Shown here piece by piece: positions 56,925-64,000 of a stretch of 64,000 bases of DNA. A program made the translations under genes and the position numbers. The notes below the pieces were generated by a model, which worked only from the letters and a program-made list of their open reading frames with translations, was not told the origin of the DNA and ran no database searches. The stretch spans positions 62,001-126,000 of the forward strand of contig DATJHI010000013.1 in NCBI GenBank assembly GCA_035493955.1, read 5' to 3'. The stretch is from NCED01 sp035493955 (GTDB lineage Bacteria; Pseudomonadota; Alphaproteobacteria; Caulobacterales; Caulobacteraceae). Position 1 is the stretch's first letter. Every line of letters starts with the position of its first letter.

Positions 56925-57035
56925 CGTGACCACTCCCCTCTTAAGGTTGACGACTGTGCACCATCGCCCCTGAACGGAGCCCTAACGGCGTCGACAGCCT
57001 GAGCGGTGTTTGGGGCGGCGTGTCCCGACATGGCT

Positions 57036-57281
57036 TCAACCCCGTCGGCCGAGGATGCCGGCGGCGCCGACGTCCATCGCCGCCCGCTCGTCGACGTCGT
57101 CGGGAAGGCCCCGCGCCGCCTCGGCGAGGGCCTCGCGCACGTCCTGGCGCGTGGCTTCGGGCCAGCGATGGCGAATCGTCGCGGCCAGGACCCTGACCGA
57201 AAGTCCGTCGTCGGCCAGCCTCAGGAAGGTGACGATTTGGGCCAGACGCGACACGATGGGTGCTCCGGGTAGACGCCGCAT
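57036..57281 (-). CDS. Small hypothetical protein
   Basis: An 81-residue protein: I-V-S-R-L-A-Q-I-V-T-F-L-R-L, S-V-R-V-L-A-A-T-I-R-H-R-W and D-V-R-E-A-L-A-E-A-A form three helices suggestive of a small winged helix. No family named. Confidence 0.52.
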   Translation of the reverse strand: MRRLPGAPIVSRLAQIVTFLRLADDGLSVRVLAATIRHRWPEATRQDVREALAEAARGLPDDVDERAAMDVGAAGILGRRG

Positions 57282-57426
57282 CCGGCATGGATGGCGGCCA
57301 TGCGTCCGGATTAGTCGCCTCCAGGTGCACCGGCGATGAACGACGGCGGCGCCCGGCGTTAATCCCCTCCGGGGCGCGTTGACGCTTCCCCCGGCGACTG
57401 TAGAGTGCCGCCGCTTCGCGCCTGGG

Positions 57427-57510
57427 GCCCCAGTGGCGAAATGGTAGACGCGGCAGACTCAAAATCTGTTGTCGAGAGACGTGTTGGTTCGAGTCCGACC
57501 TGGGGCACCA
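57427..57510 (+). tRNA. tRNA-Leu (anticodon CAA)
   Basis: 84 nt with long variable arm and encoded CCA. Acceptor GCCCCAG pairs with CTGGGGC. The anticodon loop CTCAAAA gives CAA. T-loop GGTTCGAGTCC. Confidence 0.95.
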
Positions 57511-57575
57511 AAAAACGGGGATGTGGAAGGGCGTTTGTCCTCTCTTCGGCATTCCGCAACGATCTGGAGGCGACC

Positions 57576-57773
57576 ATCAAAGCGCTCGCGATTGGAGCGG
57601 CCCTGGCCCTGGCGCTCGGGGCCTACGCCGAGGCGCACGTCCATGGCGAGAGGCAGGGTTCCGGTCTGCGCCGCGGCTTTGCCGTATCGGTATCGCCGCG
57701 CCCCGCGCCCCATGATCGCAACATCCGCAGCGGCGATCATTTCAGCTGGCGCCAGCGCATCCGGCGCTCGTGA
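57576..57773 (+). CDS. Small secreted protein with non-canonical ATC start (candidate)
   Basis: A 65-codon frame with perfect GGAGG 5 nt before ATC 57576. The first residues, (I/M)-K-A-L-A-I-G-A-A-L-A-L-A-L-G-A-Y-A, form a convincing signal peptide cleaved near A-Y-A-E-A. The mature part is basic (R-R-G-F-A-V-S-V). No ATG, GTG or TTG lies at the right place, so either ATC initiates, the start was lost by mutation, or there is a sequence error. Confidence 0.4.
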   Translation: MKALAIGAALALALGAYAEAHVHGERQGSGLRRGFAVSVSPRPAPHDRNIRSGDHFSWRQRIRRS

Positions 57774-57851
57774 CCCCCGTCGCCTAGTCAGCGTGGCCTC
57801 GCCCAGAAGCGCGAACCCTGGTAGGCGGAGGGCCCTCGCCGCCAAGGATCC

Positions 57852-58436
57852 ATGATGCTGCGCCGCCTGTACGATCGACTGATGGCGCTGGCCGCCAGCC
57901 GGAATGCGCCGCTCTGGCTCGCCCTGGTGTCCTTCGCCGAAAGCTCGTTCTTCCCCGCCCCCCCGGACCTGATGCTGGCCCCGATGGTGCTGGCCCGTCC
58001 CGACCGTGCCTGGCGCAACGCCGCCATCTGCACGGCGGCCTCGGTCCTTGGCGGCGTACTGGGCTATGCGATCGGCTATTTCGCCGCGCCGCTGGGACAG
58101 TCCCTGCTCACCCTGCTTGGCCAGTCCAACGCGATCGCCAGCTTCCAGGCCTGGTACGCCAAGTGGGGCGTATGGCTGATCCTGATCAAGGGCCTGACCC
58201 CGATCCCCTACAAGCTGGTGACCATCACCTCGGGGGTGGCCCATTTCAATTTCGCCGTCTTCATCGCGGCTTCCGTGGCGACGCGGGGGGCGCGCTTCTT
58301 CCTCGTGGCCGGACTGTTGAAGGCCTATGGACCCCCGATCCAGGCGTTTGTGGAGAAGCGGCTGACCCTGGTGACCAGCCTCGTCGCGGTGGCCATTGTC
58401 GTGCTGCTGGTGGGGCTGAAGTTCCTCGAGCATTGA
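57852..58436 (+). CDS. YqaA/DedA-like membrane protein
   Basis: A 194-residue protein with 4-5 hydrophobic segments. F-A-E-S-S-F-F-P-A-P-P-D (about 28-39), G-Y-x-I-G-Y and K-G-L-T-P-I-P-Y-K-L (about 113-122) are DedA/SNARE-associated signatures. ATG 57852 or 57855. Likely lipid flippase-like or proton-dependent transporter. Confidence 0.82.
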   Translation: MMLRRLYDRLMALAASRNAPLWLALVSFAESSFFPAPPDLMLAPMVLARPDRAWRNAAICTAASVLGGVLGYAIGYFAAPLGQSLLTLLGQSNAIASFQAWYAKWGVWLILIKGLTPIPYKLVTITSGVAHFNFAVFIAASVATRGARFFLVAGLLKAYGPPIQAFVEKRLTLVTSLVAVAIVVLLVGLKFLEH

Positions 58437-58451
58437 GCTAGGATTGCGGCG

Positions 58452-58958
58452 ATGGCTTCGCTTTCCTCCCTGCGCTCCGCCTGGCCCGCTTTCGCCGCTG
58501 CAGCCTCCGCGGTCATGCTGGCGACCGCCCATGCCTTCGAGACCTTCGGCGGCTATGCGCCTTGCACCCTGTGCCTGCGCCAGCGCGAGGTCTATTGGGG
58601 CGCCCTGGCGGCGGCGATCCTCGGCATGGCCGCGATCGCGCTGAAACGACCGCTGGCGCGCGAAGGCCTGGCCCTTTGTCTCGCCGCGATCTTCCTCGCC
58701 GGGGCGGTGGTCGCCAGCTATCACGCGGGCGTCGAGTGGAAGTGGTGGTCGGGCCCGGCCACTTGCTCGGGCGCGGGGGGCGCCGTCGGGGCCGATGCCC
58801 TTTCCGGCCTGCTGTCGGGAGCCAAGGTCCGTCCCCCGGCCTGCGATCAGGCCGCCTGGCGGCTGCTCGGCATTTCCATGGCCGGGTACAATGCGGCGAT
58901 CTCGGCCGGCCTCGCGGTCATGGGCTTCGTCGCCGCCTATGGGCGTGCGTCGCAATGA
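58452..58958 (+). CDS. dsbB: Disulfide bond formation protein B
   Basis: A 168-residue inner-membrane protein with four helices. C-T-L-C at about 38-41 is the quinone-linked pair; the second periplasmic loop has Cys at about 107 and 131 (A-T-C-S-G and P-P-A-C-D). Reoxidises DsbA using quinone. ATGA overlap with coq7. Confidence 0.88.
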   Translation: MASLSSLRSAWPAFAAAASAVMLATAHAFETFGGYAPCTLCLRQREVYWGALAAAILGMAAIALKRPLAREGLALCLAAIFLAGAVVASYHAGVEWKWWSGPATCSGAGGAVGADALSGLLSGAKVRPPACDQAAWRLLGISMAGYNAAISAGLAVMGFVAAYGRASQ

Positions 58959-59518
58959 GCGCTCAGCCCAATCCGCCTCGCCCCGGCCGGGGTTCGGTTT
59001 CGGCGCGGCTGGCCGAAATCCTGCGGGTCGATCACGCCGGCGAATTGGGCGCGGTCTGGATCTATCGCGGCCAACGCGCCGTCTTCGACGCCGCCCGCGG
59101 TCATAGCGACGTCGCCGGCCAGCTCGCCGAAATGGAATCCCACGAAGCCGCCCACCTGCAGGCCTTCGACACCCTTCTGGTCGACCGCCGGGTGCGCCCG
59201 ACCTTGCTGGCGCCGGTCTGGCGCGTCGCCGGCTTCGCCTTGGGCGCCGCGACTGCCCTGATGGGAGAAAAGGCCGCCCACGCCTGCACCGAGGCGGTCG
59301 AGACGGTGATCGAACGTCATTACGCCGGCCAGATCACCGAGCTCGAGGGCCAAGAACCCGCCCTGGCCAAGGAACTCGCTCAATTCCGCGAGGATGAACT
59401 CGCCCATCGCGACCATGCGGTGGAGGAAGGCGCCCGCGAGACCCCCGGCTATCCCTTATTGGCCGGAATGATCCGCGCCGGCTGCCACGCCGCCATCAGG
59501 ATTTCGGAGAAGCTCTGA
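58955..59518 (+). CDS. coq7: Demethoxyubiquinone hydroxylase Coq7
   Basis: A 187-residue di-iron protein. L-R-V-D-H-A-G-E-L-G-A (about 23-33), E-x-x-H (M-E-S-H-E-A-A-H, about 69), E-x-V-E-x-x-I-x-x-H-Y (about 113-123) and F-R-E-D-E-L-A-H-R-D-H (about 146) supply the E-x-x-H ligands. It hydroxylates the ubiquinone ring; the DsbB neighbour uses ubiquinone. Confidence 0.93.
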   Translation: MSAQPNPPRPGRGSVSARLAEILRVDHAGELGAVWIYRGQRAVFDAARGHSDVAGQLAEMESHEAAHLQAFDTLLVDRRVRPTLLAPVWRVAGFALGAATALMGEKAAHACTEAVETVIERHYAGQITELEGQEPALAKELAQFREDELAHRDHAVEEGARETPGYPLLAGMIRAGCHAAIRISEKL

Positions 59519-59604
59519 ACCCAAGCCAAACCCCAAAGGTTCACCTGAGGCCGGTTCGGTCCTACTTTAGTAGCCTACCTGAGTCGCAATCGAGGACAGC
59601 GGAT

Positions 59605-59841
59605 ATGCCGGTGACCCGAGCCGACATCGAGATCGAGCATCATGAAGCCTTGGAAAGCCTGACCAAGGAGCAGCGATGGGCCTTGTCCCGGGTGCAGCGC
59701 GCCTACCAGGAATCGCATTTCAACCATCGCAAGATCGTCGAGAACCTGGAGAAGATCTTCGAGGACGAGGCGCGTCGTCGGAACGAGGCCGAGGCCCGCA
59801 AGGTCGATCCCACCGCCGTCGCCGACCACGCCACGGACTAG
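59605..59841 (+). CDS. Small paralogue B (D-I-x-x-E-H-E-A family)
   Basis: A 78-residue helical protein. R-A-D-I-E-I-E-H-H-E-A-L, L-T-K-E-Q-R-W-A-L-S-R and E-K-I-F-E-D-E-A-R-R-R-N parallel the gene at 56724. Unknown function. Confidence 0.7.
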   Translation: MPVTRADIEIEHHEALESLTKEQRWALSRVQRAYQESHFNHRKIVENLEKIFEDEARRRNEAEARKVDPTAVADHATD

Positions 59842-59936
59842 GCGCGCCGATACGCCGGTCGCGCATCTGTGCCGGCGACCTTTTTCGCGTCTCCCGTCAA
59901 GCTAGAACCTAATCCGGCGCGGGCCGTTTCATCGGC

Positions 59937-60431
59937 ATGATCACGCGCGAAGACATCACCCCTTTGTCGGCCGCGATCGGATCGGCGGCCGTCGTCGGCC
60001 TGACGCTTGGGCTGTGGCTCAGCCTGCCGCCCTATCTTTCGCAGCCGATCATCAAGACCGATCCGGAGATCGTCAGCCAGATCGATCCCAATCTGGCCCG
60101 CTACGACCAGATGATCGCCGCCAATGGCGTGAGAACCACCCCCTACATCCTTGCGGCGGGTTATGCCGCCCCTTCGCAACCGCAGCAGAAGATCGCGGAC
60201 GCCGATGAGCCGGAAACCGCCACCTTCGCCGTGCCGGTGTTGGACGATGCCGCGCCGATGAGTTCGGAGGCGCCGACTCGGATCCAGGTCGCGGCTTGGA
60301 CTCCTGCCCCATCCAGACCGCCGCCGGCAGGCGAGGCGCCCGACGATTGGGACCATCTGCCGACCGTTGGATGGCCTGCGCAGGGCGCGGCCGGCGACCA
60401 AACCTCCCCCGACGCCGCCCTCCGGAGATAA
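59937..60431 (+). CDS. Membrane-anchored hypothetical protein
   Basis: A 164-residue protein. One N-terminal membrane helix (about 10-30, A-A-I-G-S-A-A-V-V-G-L-T-L-G-L-W) and a Pro/Ala-rich soluble tail. Likely periplasmic tail. Unknown. Confidence 0.62.
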   Translation: MITREDITPLSAAIGSAAVVGLTLGLWLSLPPYLSQPIIKTDPEIVSQIDPNLARYDQMIAANGVRTTPYILAAGYAAPSQPQQKIADADEPETATFAVPVLDDAAPMSSEAPTRIQVAAWTPAPSRPPPAGEAPDDWDHLPTVGWPAQGAAGDQTSPDAALRR

Positions 60432-60618
60432 ACGGTCTTCGTCGGCGAAATGCCGCAACCGCGTCGTCACACGCTTGTGTGCAAGGGAGGCCAAGAAGAG
60501 TCTCCCCACGGGCCCCTGGCTGAAGCATGTTCATGCAAACGTCGTCGAGCCGACCCGGGTACGGGTATCGCGCGTCTTCACGGACGGGCGTCCCCAACCC
60601 GCGGGTATGGAGCGTCAC

Positions 60619-60840
60619 ATGAAGCCCTACACCTTCTATCTGCATGAACGTTGGCGGCTTGACCCCTCGTTCCAGTTCGTGACCTGCGAGGATGACGACG
60701 ATGCGCGTGTCCACGCTCACGTCCTGTTCGACGTGCTGCCCGAATTGGTCGAAGTGGAGATTTACGACGGCCGGCGGAGCCGTTTCCGTGTCGGACGCCA
60801 GGACGACCAGCCGTTCACACAGCAAGCCGCCGCCGGCTGA
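60619..60840 (+). CDS. Small hypothetical protein
   Basis: A 73-residue protein. ATG 60619 has GGAG 6 nt upstream; ATG 60607 overlaps that site and is less likely. F-Y-L-H-E-R-W, V-E-V-E-I-Y-D-G-R-R-S-R-F-R-V-G gives an alpha/beta protein of the small acidic type common in Caulobacterales. Unknown. Confidence 0.6.
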   Translation: MKPYTFYLHERWRLDPSFQFVTCEDDDDARVHAHVLFDVLPELVEVEIYDGRRSRFRVGRQDDQPFTQQAAAG

Positions 60841-60899
60841 AACGGCTCCCTTCCGAACGGCGGGACGAGCAGGAAACGGGCCCGTCCCTTTGCCAACGG

Positions 60900-61046
60900 C
60901 TAGTGGCCGCTGGCGGTGACCAGCCCGATGACCATCGCAATCCCCAAGGCGACGATGACTCCGAGCGTCATCATGTCGGCCGCGCCTTCGATGCTCTGCA
61001 GGCGACGACGTTTCGGATGAGGATGGTGCTCAATCTCTTGGGCCAT
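60900..61046 (-). CDS. Small single-helix membrane protein
   Basis: A 48-residue protein. H-H-P-H-P-K-R-R-R-L at 7-16 and a membrane helix at about 25-43 (L-G-V-I-V-A-L-G-I-A-M-V-I). ATG 61046 is taken over 61091. Unknown. Confidence 0.55.
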   Translation of the reverse strand: MAQEIEHHPHPKRRRLQSIEGAADMMTLGVIVALGIAMVIGLVTASGH

Positions 61047-61159
61047 TGCGAACTCCCAGTTGAAGGATTTCCACAACGCAAAGCTCAACATAGCGTCGCC
61101 CCGGCTTTGCTACCCCTGGAGGCGACGTCAGCTTAGAACTTACACCAGACGGGCTCGCC

Positions 61160-61319
61160 GCCCAACAGGTTCCGCCCCAGAACCTTTCGGAACCATTTAG
61201 CCTAAGCCGGGTTCTCACAGCGCCTCTTGTTGGGCAGTGCGCCCGGTCGACCCATTCCTCCCCCCTGACAGGTCGACCGGGCGCTTCCCAAGCGCCGTCC
61301 GTCAAAGGCCTAGAGGCGC
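61160..61319. other. Highly structured intergenic element (possible ncRNA)
   Basis: GCCCAACA (61160-61167) pairs with TGTTGGGC (61228-61235). Inside, GGTTC/GAACC and GAACC/GGTTC stems are possible. A perfect 14-bp stem GCGCCCGGTCGACC (61239-61252)/(61271-61284) encloses an 18-nt loop with TTCCTCCCCCC on the plus strand. GCGCCTC (61220-61226) also pairs with GAGGCGC (61313-61319). The strand is undetermined. No match to RNase P, SRP or tmRNA was recognised. Confidence 0.5.
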
Positions 61320-61615
61320 GGCTCATCCAATCGCGTGACCAAGGTGTCCAGGGTCTGCGCCTGGGCTTGCAGGTAGCTCAGCAACCGTCCGGCGACATCG
61401 CGAACGCCCGGCGGATAGATGTCGCCGCCCTGGGCGACGACGAAGGCAAAGCCCTCCGCCTCCTTCATGGCCAGCCGCAACTCGCCGATATGCTCACGCG
61501 CCAATATCCTGGCCTCGAACTGATGACGCCGGACGCGCCCGGACGTGCTCTCCGGGGGCCGATCCAGCCAATAGACGCTGTCGGGCACAAGGCTCAGTTT
61601 CGGGGGATCGGACAT
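61310..61615 (-). CDS. Hypothetical protein
   Basis: A 101-residue protein. V-Y-W-L-D-R-P-P near the N-terminus, A-R-I-L-A-R-E-H-I-G-E-L-R-L-A-M, then a late helix S-Y-L-Q-A-Q-A-Q-T-L. Its 3' end overlaps the structured element. Unknown. Confidence 0.62.
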   Translation of the reverse strand: MSDPPKLSLVPDSVYWLDRPPESTSGRVRRHQFEARILAREHIGELRLAMKEAEGFAFVVAQGGDIYPPGVRDVAGRLLSYLQAQAQTLDTLVTRLDEPRL

Positions 61616-61703
61616 GGGGCCACGCTGCGCTAGTCGATAGAAGTCGCAGGCTTATGAATTCGCCAGAGCCATGGCTGTTCCGAGGATCCGCAGCCGGCCC
61701 GGT

Positions 61704-62264
61704 TCACGCCTCCAGTTCGACGTCCCAGTAGAGATAATCCAGCCAGCTTTCGTGCAGGTGGTTGGGCGGAAAGCGGCGCCCTTGGTCCTGCAGCTCGTAG
61801 GCGCTGGGCCGCACCGGCGCACGGGCCGGATGCATGTGCGCCTCGCGGGGCGTGCGGCCGCCCTTGGTCAGGTTGCAGGGAGCGCAGGCGGTGACGATGT
61901 TCTCCCAGGTGGTGCGTCCGCCGCGGGACCGAGGGATGACGTGGTCGAAGGTCAGGTCCGAACCCTCGCCGCAATATTGGCAGGCGAAGGAATCTCGCAG
62001 GAACAGGTTGAACCGGGTGAAGGCGGGCGGCCGATCCTGGGCCACATAGTGCTTGAGCGAGACCACGCTCGGCAGCTGCATTTCGAAGGAGGGGGATCGC
62101 ACCACCTGGTCGTAGTTGGAGATCACATCGACCCGTTCCAGGAACACGGCCTTGATCACCTCCTGCCAAGGCCAGAGCGACAGGGGATAATAGGACAGCG
62201 GCCTGAAGTCGGCGTTGAGGACCAATGCCGGACAGCCGGAGGGTGGTCGCCTAAGCACCTGCAT
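61704..62264 (-). CDS. HNH endonuclease family protein
   Basis: A 186-residue protein. C-Q-Y-C at about 94-97, L-T-F-D-H-V-I-P-R-S-R-G-G (about 103-115) and N-I-V-T-A-C-A-P-C-N-L-x-K form a complete HNH/treble-clef motif. The N-terminal ~85 residues are the usual preceding domain (L-S-Y-Y-P-L-S-L-W-P-W-Q-E-V). A housekeeping-type chromosomal HNH protein, unlike the short phage one at 19564. Confidence 0.88.
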   Translation of the reverse strand: MQVLRRPPSGCPALVLNADFRPLSYYPLSLWPWQEVIKAVFLERVDVISNYDQVVRSPSFEMQLPSVVSLKHYVAQDRPPAFTRFNLFLRDSFACQYCGEGSDLTFDHVIPRSRGGRTTWENIVTACAPCNLTKGGRTPREAHMHPARAPVRPSAYELQDQGRRFPPNHLHESWLDYLYWDVELEA

Positions 62265-62390
62265 CGGCGACCCCTCGCGAATGCGACGAATATCTGGGTG
62301 CGATACGACTGAAAGCGAACTCCCTCTTGGCTAGGGATCAGAACCAGCGCGATTCATCTATAAGCGATTCAAGGCGACGTCTCCATGACG

Positions 62391-63080
62391 TCAAGCCTGT
62401 TTGCGTTCCGGCGCGCCCCAGCCGGCCAGTCGGCCGTCGAAGGCGGCCCGCAAAAACCGCCCGCCCAGTTGGAGAGCGTCCTCGGTGATGGTGTGGCCGG
62501 CCCCCCGGCAGAGCCGCCAAAGCGACGGCGTCCCGGCGGCGGCCAAGCCTTCGGCCGTCATGAACAGAGCCTGGGGCGGTATCACGTCGTCACGGTCGCC
62601 ATGCACCAAAGCCACCGGCGGGCGGCTGCGAATCTCCTGGGGCAGGAGCTCCGGCGCGGCCAGCATCCCAGAATAGCCGAGCACCGCGCCCAGGGGCTCC
62701 GCGCGGCGCAGGCCGACGTGCAGGGACATCATGGTTCCTTGGCTGAACCCGACCAGGGCGCAGGCGTTTGCGGGTAAGCCATAGCGCGTCAGTTCGGTGT
62801 CGATGAAACGGTCCAGCACCGGGGCCGCAGCACGGACCCCGGCGGCGGTGGTCTGCGGATCAAGGCGCGCCAAGGGAAACCATTGATAGCCGCCCGCGTA
62901 GCCCGGCACCGGCTCGGGTGCATTGGGCGAGACGAACACCGCGTCGGGAAGGACCCGTGCGAAATAGGGGGCCAGGCCGATCAGGTCCTCGCCGTTCGAG
63001 CCGTAGCCGTGAGCCAGGATCACCAGGCGGGCCGGCTTGCCGCTCTTCGGCGGGATGCGGGGGCCGTCCAGACCGAACAT
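62391..63080 (-). CDS. Carboxylesterase/phospholipase-type alpha/beta hydrolase
   Basis: A 229-residue esterase. L-A-H-G-Y-G-S-N-G (about 23-31, oxyanion), G-F-S-Q-G-T (about 120-125, nucleophile Ser), H-G-D-R-D-D (Asp) and G-A-G-H-T-I (His) complete the triad. This is the YpfH/lysophospholipase-like family. The ATG overlaps the glycosylase stop (TGATG). Confidence 0.88.
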   Translation of the reverse strand: MFGLDGPRIPPKSGKPARLVILAHGYGSNGEDLIGLAPYFARVLPDAVFVSPNAPEPVPGYAGGYQWFPLARLDPQTTAAGVRAAAPVLDRFIDTELTRYGLPANACALVGFSQGTMMSLHVGLRRAEPLGAVLGYSGMLAAPELLPQEIRSRPPVALVHGDRDDVIPPQALFMTAEGLAAAGTPSLWRLCRGAGHTITEDALQLGGRFLRAAFDGRLAGWGAPERKQA

Positions 63081-63730
63081 CAGGGCTTCTCCTCCAGAGT
63101 CGCCAGGGCGCCGCGCTTGGCCTGGCTGTAGTAGGCCCACAACAGATGCGCGGCGACGCCGCGATAGGGCCGCCAGACTTCGGCCCGGGCGTATAGCTGT
63201 TTCTCGTTCAGCCGCTTTGGGGCGCCTTCCGCCAGGCGCAGCCCTTCCTGAAGCGCCAGGTCCCCGGCGGGAAAGGCGTCCAGGCGGACCTCGGCGAACA
63301 GGAGGTAGAGCTCCGCGGTCCAGCGCCCAACTCCTTTGATCGCGGTGAGGGCGGCGATGGCGGCCTCGTCGGCCAGATCAGGAAGAGTGTCGAAGTCGGG
63401 AGCGCCCGACAGATGGGCTTCGGCGATGGCGCGGACATAGCGCACCTTTTGGGACGACAGGCCGAAACTGCGCAGGACGGCTTCGTCGGCGGCCAGCACC
63501 GCCTGCGGCGTCACTTGGCCGAGGCCCGCCTCGAACCGTCCCCAGATGGCGTTGGCGGAGGCGGTGGAAAGCTGTTGGGAGAGGATCATCCGGCTAAGGC
63601 CGGCATAGCCCTTCGCCTGAGCGCGCCAGGCGAATGGGGGCGCCGCCGCATCGGCTGCGGCCAGGGCCGGATCCACGGCCGCCAGCGCCGCGCGGGCGCT
63701 TAGGAGCTTGTCGGCGGAGGGTGCGGCCAT
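63080..63730 (-). CDS. DNA-3-methyladenine glycosylase II-like protein
   Basis: A 216-residue HhH-GPD enzyme. L-S-Q-Q-L-S-T (about 51-57), I-K-G-V-G-R-W-T-A-E-L (helix-hairpin-helix, about 134-144) and D-L-A-L-Q (catalytic Asp, about 157) are the AlkA-type signatures. Excises alkylated bases. Cotranscribed with the esterase. Confidence 0.88.
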   Translation of the reverse strand: MAAPSADKLLSARAALAAVDPALAAADAAAPPFAWRAQAKGYAGLSRMILSQQLSTASANAIWGRFEAGLGQVTPQAVLAADEAVLRSFGLSSQKVRYVRAIAEAHLSGAPDFDTLPDLADEAAIAALTAIKGVGRWTAELYLLFAEVRLDAFPAGDLALQEGLRLAEGAPKRLNEKQLYARAEVWRPYRGVAAHLLWAYYSQAKRGALATLEEKP

Positions 63731-63787
63731 AGGCGGGTATTCGCCCGGCGTCCCTCCGTCCGCAAGAGTCCTTCCTGGATTTTGGCC

Positions 63788-63892
63788 TTAGGAGACGCCG
63801 GCCACGGCGAGGGCGGTGACGACGCCCAGGGCCAGGAGCAGCAAAGAGCCGGCCCGGTCGGCGGCCCGTTCAAGGAGATCGGTGCGAGTCAT
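63788..63892 (-). CDS. Small single-helix membrane peptide
   Basis: A 34-residue frame from ATG 63892 to TAA: T-D-L-L-E-R-A-A-D-R, then a membrane helix (S-L-L-L-L-A-L-G-V-V-T-A-L-A-V-A). Ribosome-binding site is weak. Plausible but unproven. Confidence 0.42.
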   Translation of the reverse strand: MTRTDLLERAADRAGSLLLLALGVVTALAVAGVS

Positions 63893-63948
63893 TTGGATTT
63901 TCCCACTTTTCCGGCCAGGACCCCATGCCCGAGCCATCTTGACGCCGC

Positions 63949-63978
63949 TTAAATGGTATATGTTACGTTCACTGTCAA
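63949..63978 (-). promoter_or_regulatory. Possible promoter near right window edge
   Basis: On the minus strand, TTGACA at 63978-63973 is followed after about 17-18 nt by an A/T-rich CATTTAA-type hexamer. It could drive the 34-residue peptide. The region is markedly A/T-rich and may also serve a divergent gene beyond the window. Confidence 0.3.
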
Positions 63979-64000
63979 GATCGATCTTATCGGTGATAAA

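Noticed and set aside
57459..58955. 498-codon minus-strand frame opposite tRNA-Leu, yqaA and dsbB
   Set aside because: Covers a tRNA and two motif-supported plus-strand genes.
61160..61319. RNase P RNA fragment, because CTAAGCCGGGTTCT resembles its 3' end reversed
   Set aside because: The rest of the RNase P core is missing and a protein-coding gene occupies where it would extend.

Overview
The window is high-GC alphaproteobacterial DNA, most likely from Caulobacterales (Caulobacter, Phenylobacterium or a relative). The evidence is the chromosomal part: a TipN-like polarity protein, a Coq7-type hydroxylase, DsbB and alphaproteobacterial tRNAs. About 47 kb of a tailed-phage prophage runs from the left edge to a tRNA-Gln gene near 46.9 kb. 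About 17 kb of host chromosome follows, interrupted by one insertion sequence with passenger genes. The left end of the prophage, including attL and any lysis genes, lies outside the window.

Prophage, 0-20 kb (minus strand): the late module in HK97/lambda-like order, reading leftward from 20 kb: HNH endonuclease, small and large terminase, portal, S49 prohead protease, major capsid protein, connectors and completion proteins, tail tube, a two-frame tail assembly chaperone, tape measure, and fibre-type proteins. One opposite-strand alpha/beta-hydrolase-like gene is inserted among the fibre genes. Just upstream lies a phage NusG paralogue, followed by a hairpin-bearing leader. This suggests processive antitermination of the late operon.

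Prophage, 20-34.4 kb (minus strand): a tightly overlapping early operon. It has a lambda O-like HTH protein gene carrying four internal inverted-repeat iterons (likely origin), a SNF2-type helicase, a PD-(D/E)XK-like protein, a helicase/DNA-methylase fusion, a MazG-like protein, a DHH phosphoesterase, a C5 methyltransferase with seven internal repeats, and a cluster resembling parts of host cell-cycle regulators. The cluster comprises a CtrA-like winged helix without receiver, the GcrA N-terminal helix-turn-helix alone, and the ClpX zinc-binding domain alone. The immunity region (34.4-36.5 kb) has two HTH regulators, two pairs of related operators and a secreted-protein moron. From 36.5 to 46.8 kb, plus-strand early genes follow: small Cys-rich proteins, a 720-residue ParB-like protein, a NADAR protein, an excisionase-like HTH protein and a tyrosine integrase that abuts the 3' end of tRNA-Gln, the probable attachment site. 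A 15-bp palindrome (GCGAACGSCGTTCGC, six exact and three 14/15 copies) is scattered through 38 kb of the prophage. I saw no copy in the chromosomal part.

Host chromosome, 46.9-64 kb: tRNA-Gln, tRNA-Pro, a glycine-zipper protein, tipN-like gene, dipeptide epimerase; a 2771-bp IS with 22-bp terminal inverted repeats, 8-bp target duplication and five ORFs (IS1-like transposase, P63C-domain protein, three small proteins); a probable small RNA next to the IS; then pcp, a DUF423 protein, tRNA-Leu, a YqaA/DedA-like protein, dsbB, coq7, several small membrane or helical proteins, HNH nuclease, esterase and a DNA-3-methyladenine glycosylase.

All assignments rest on reading the sequence and recognising motifs. 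No database search was run.
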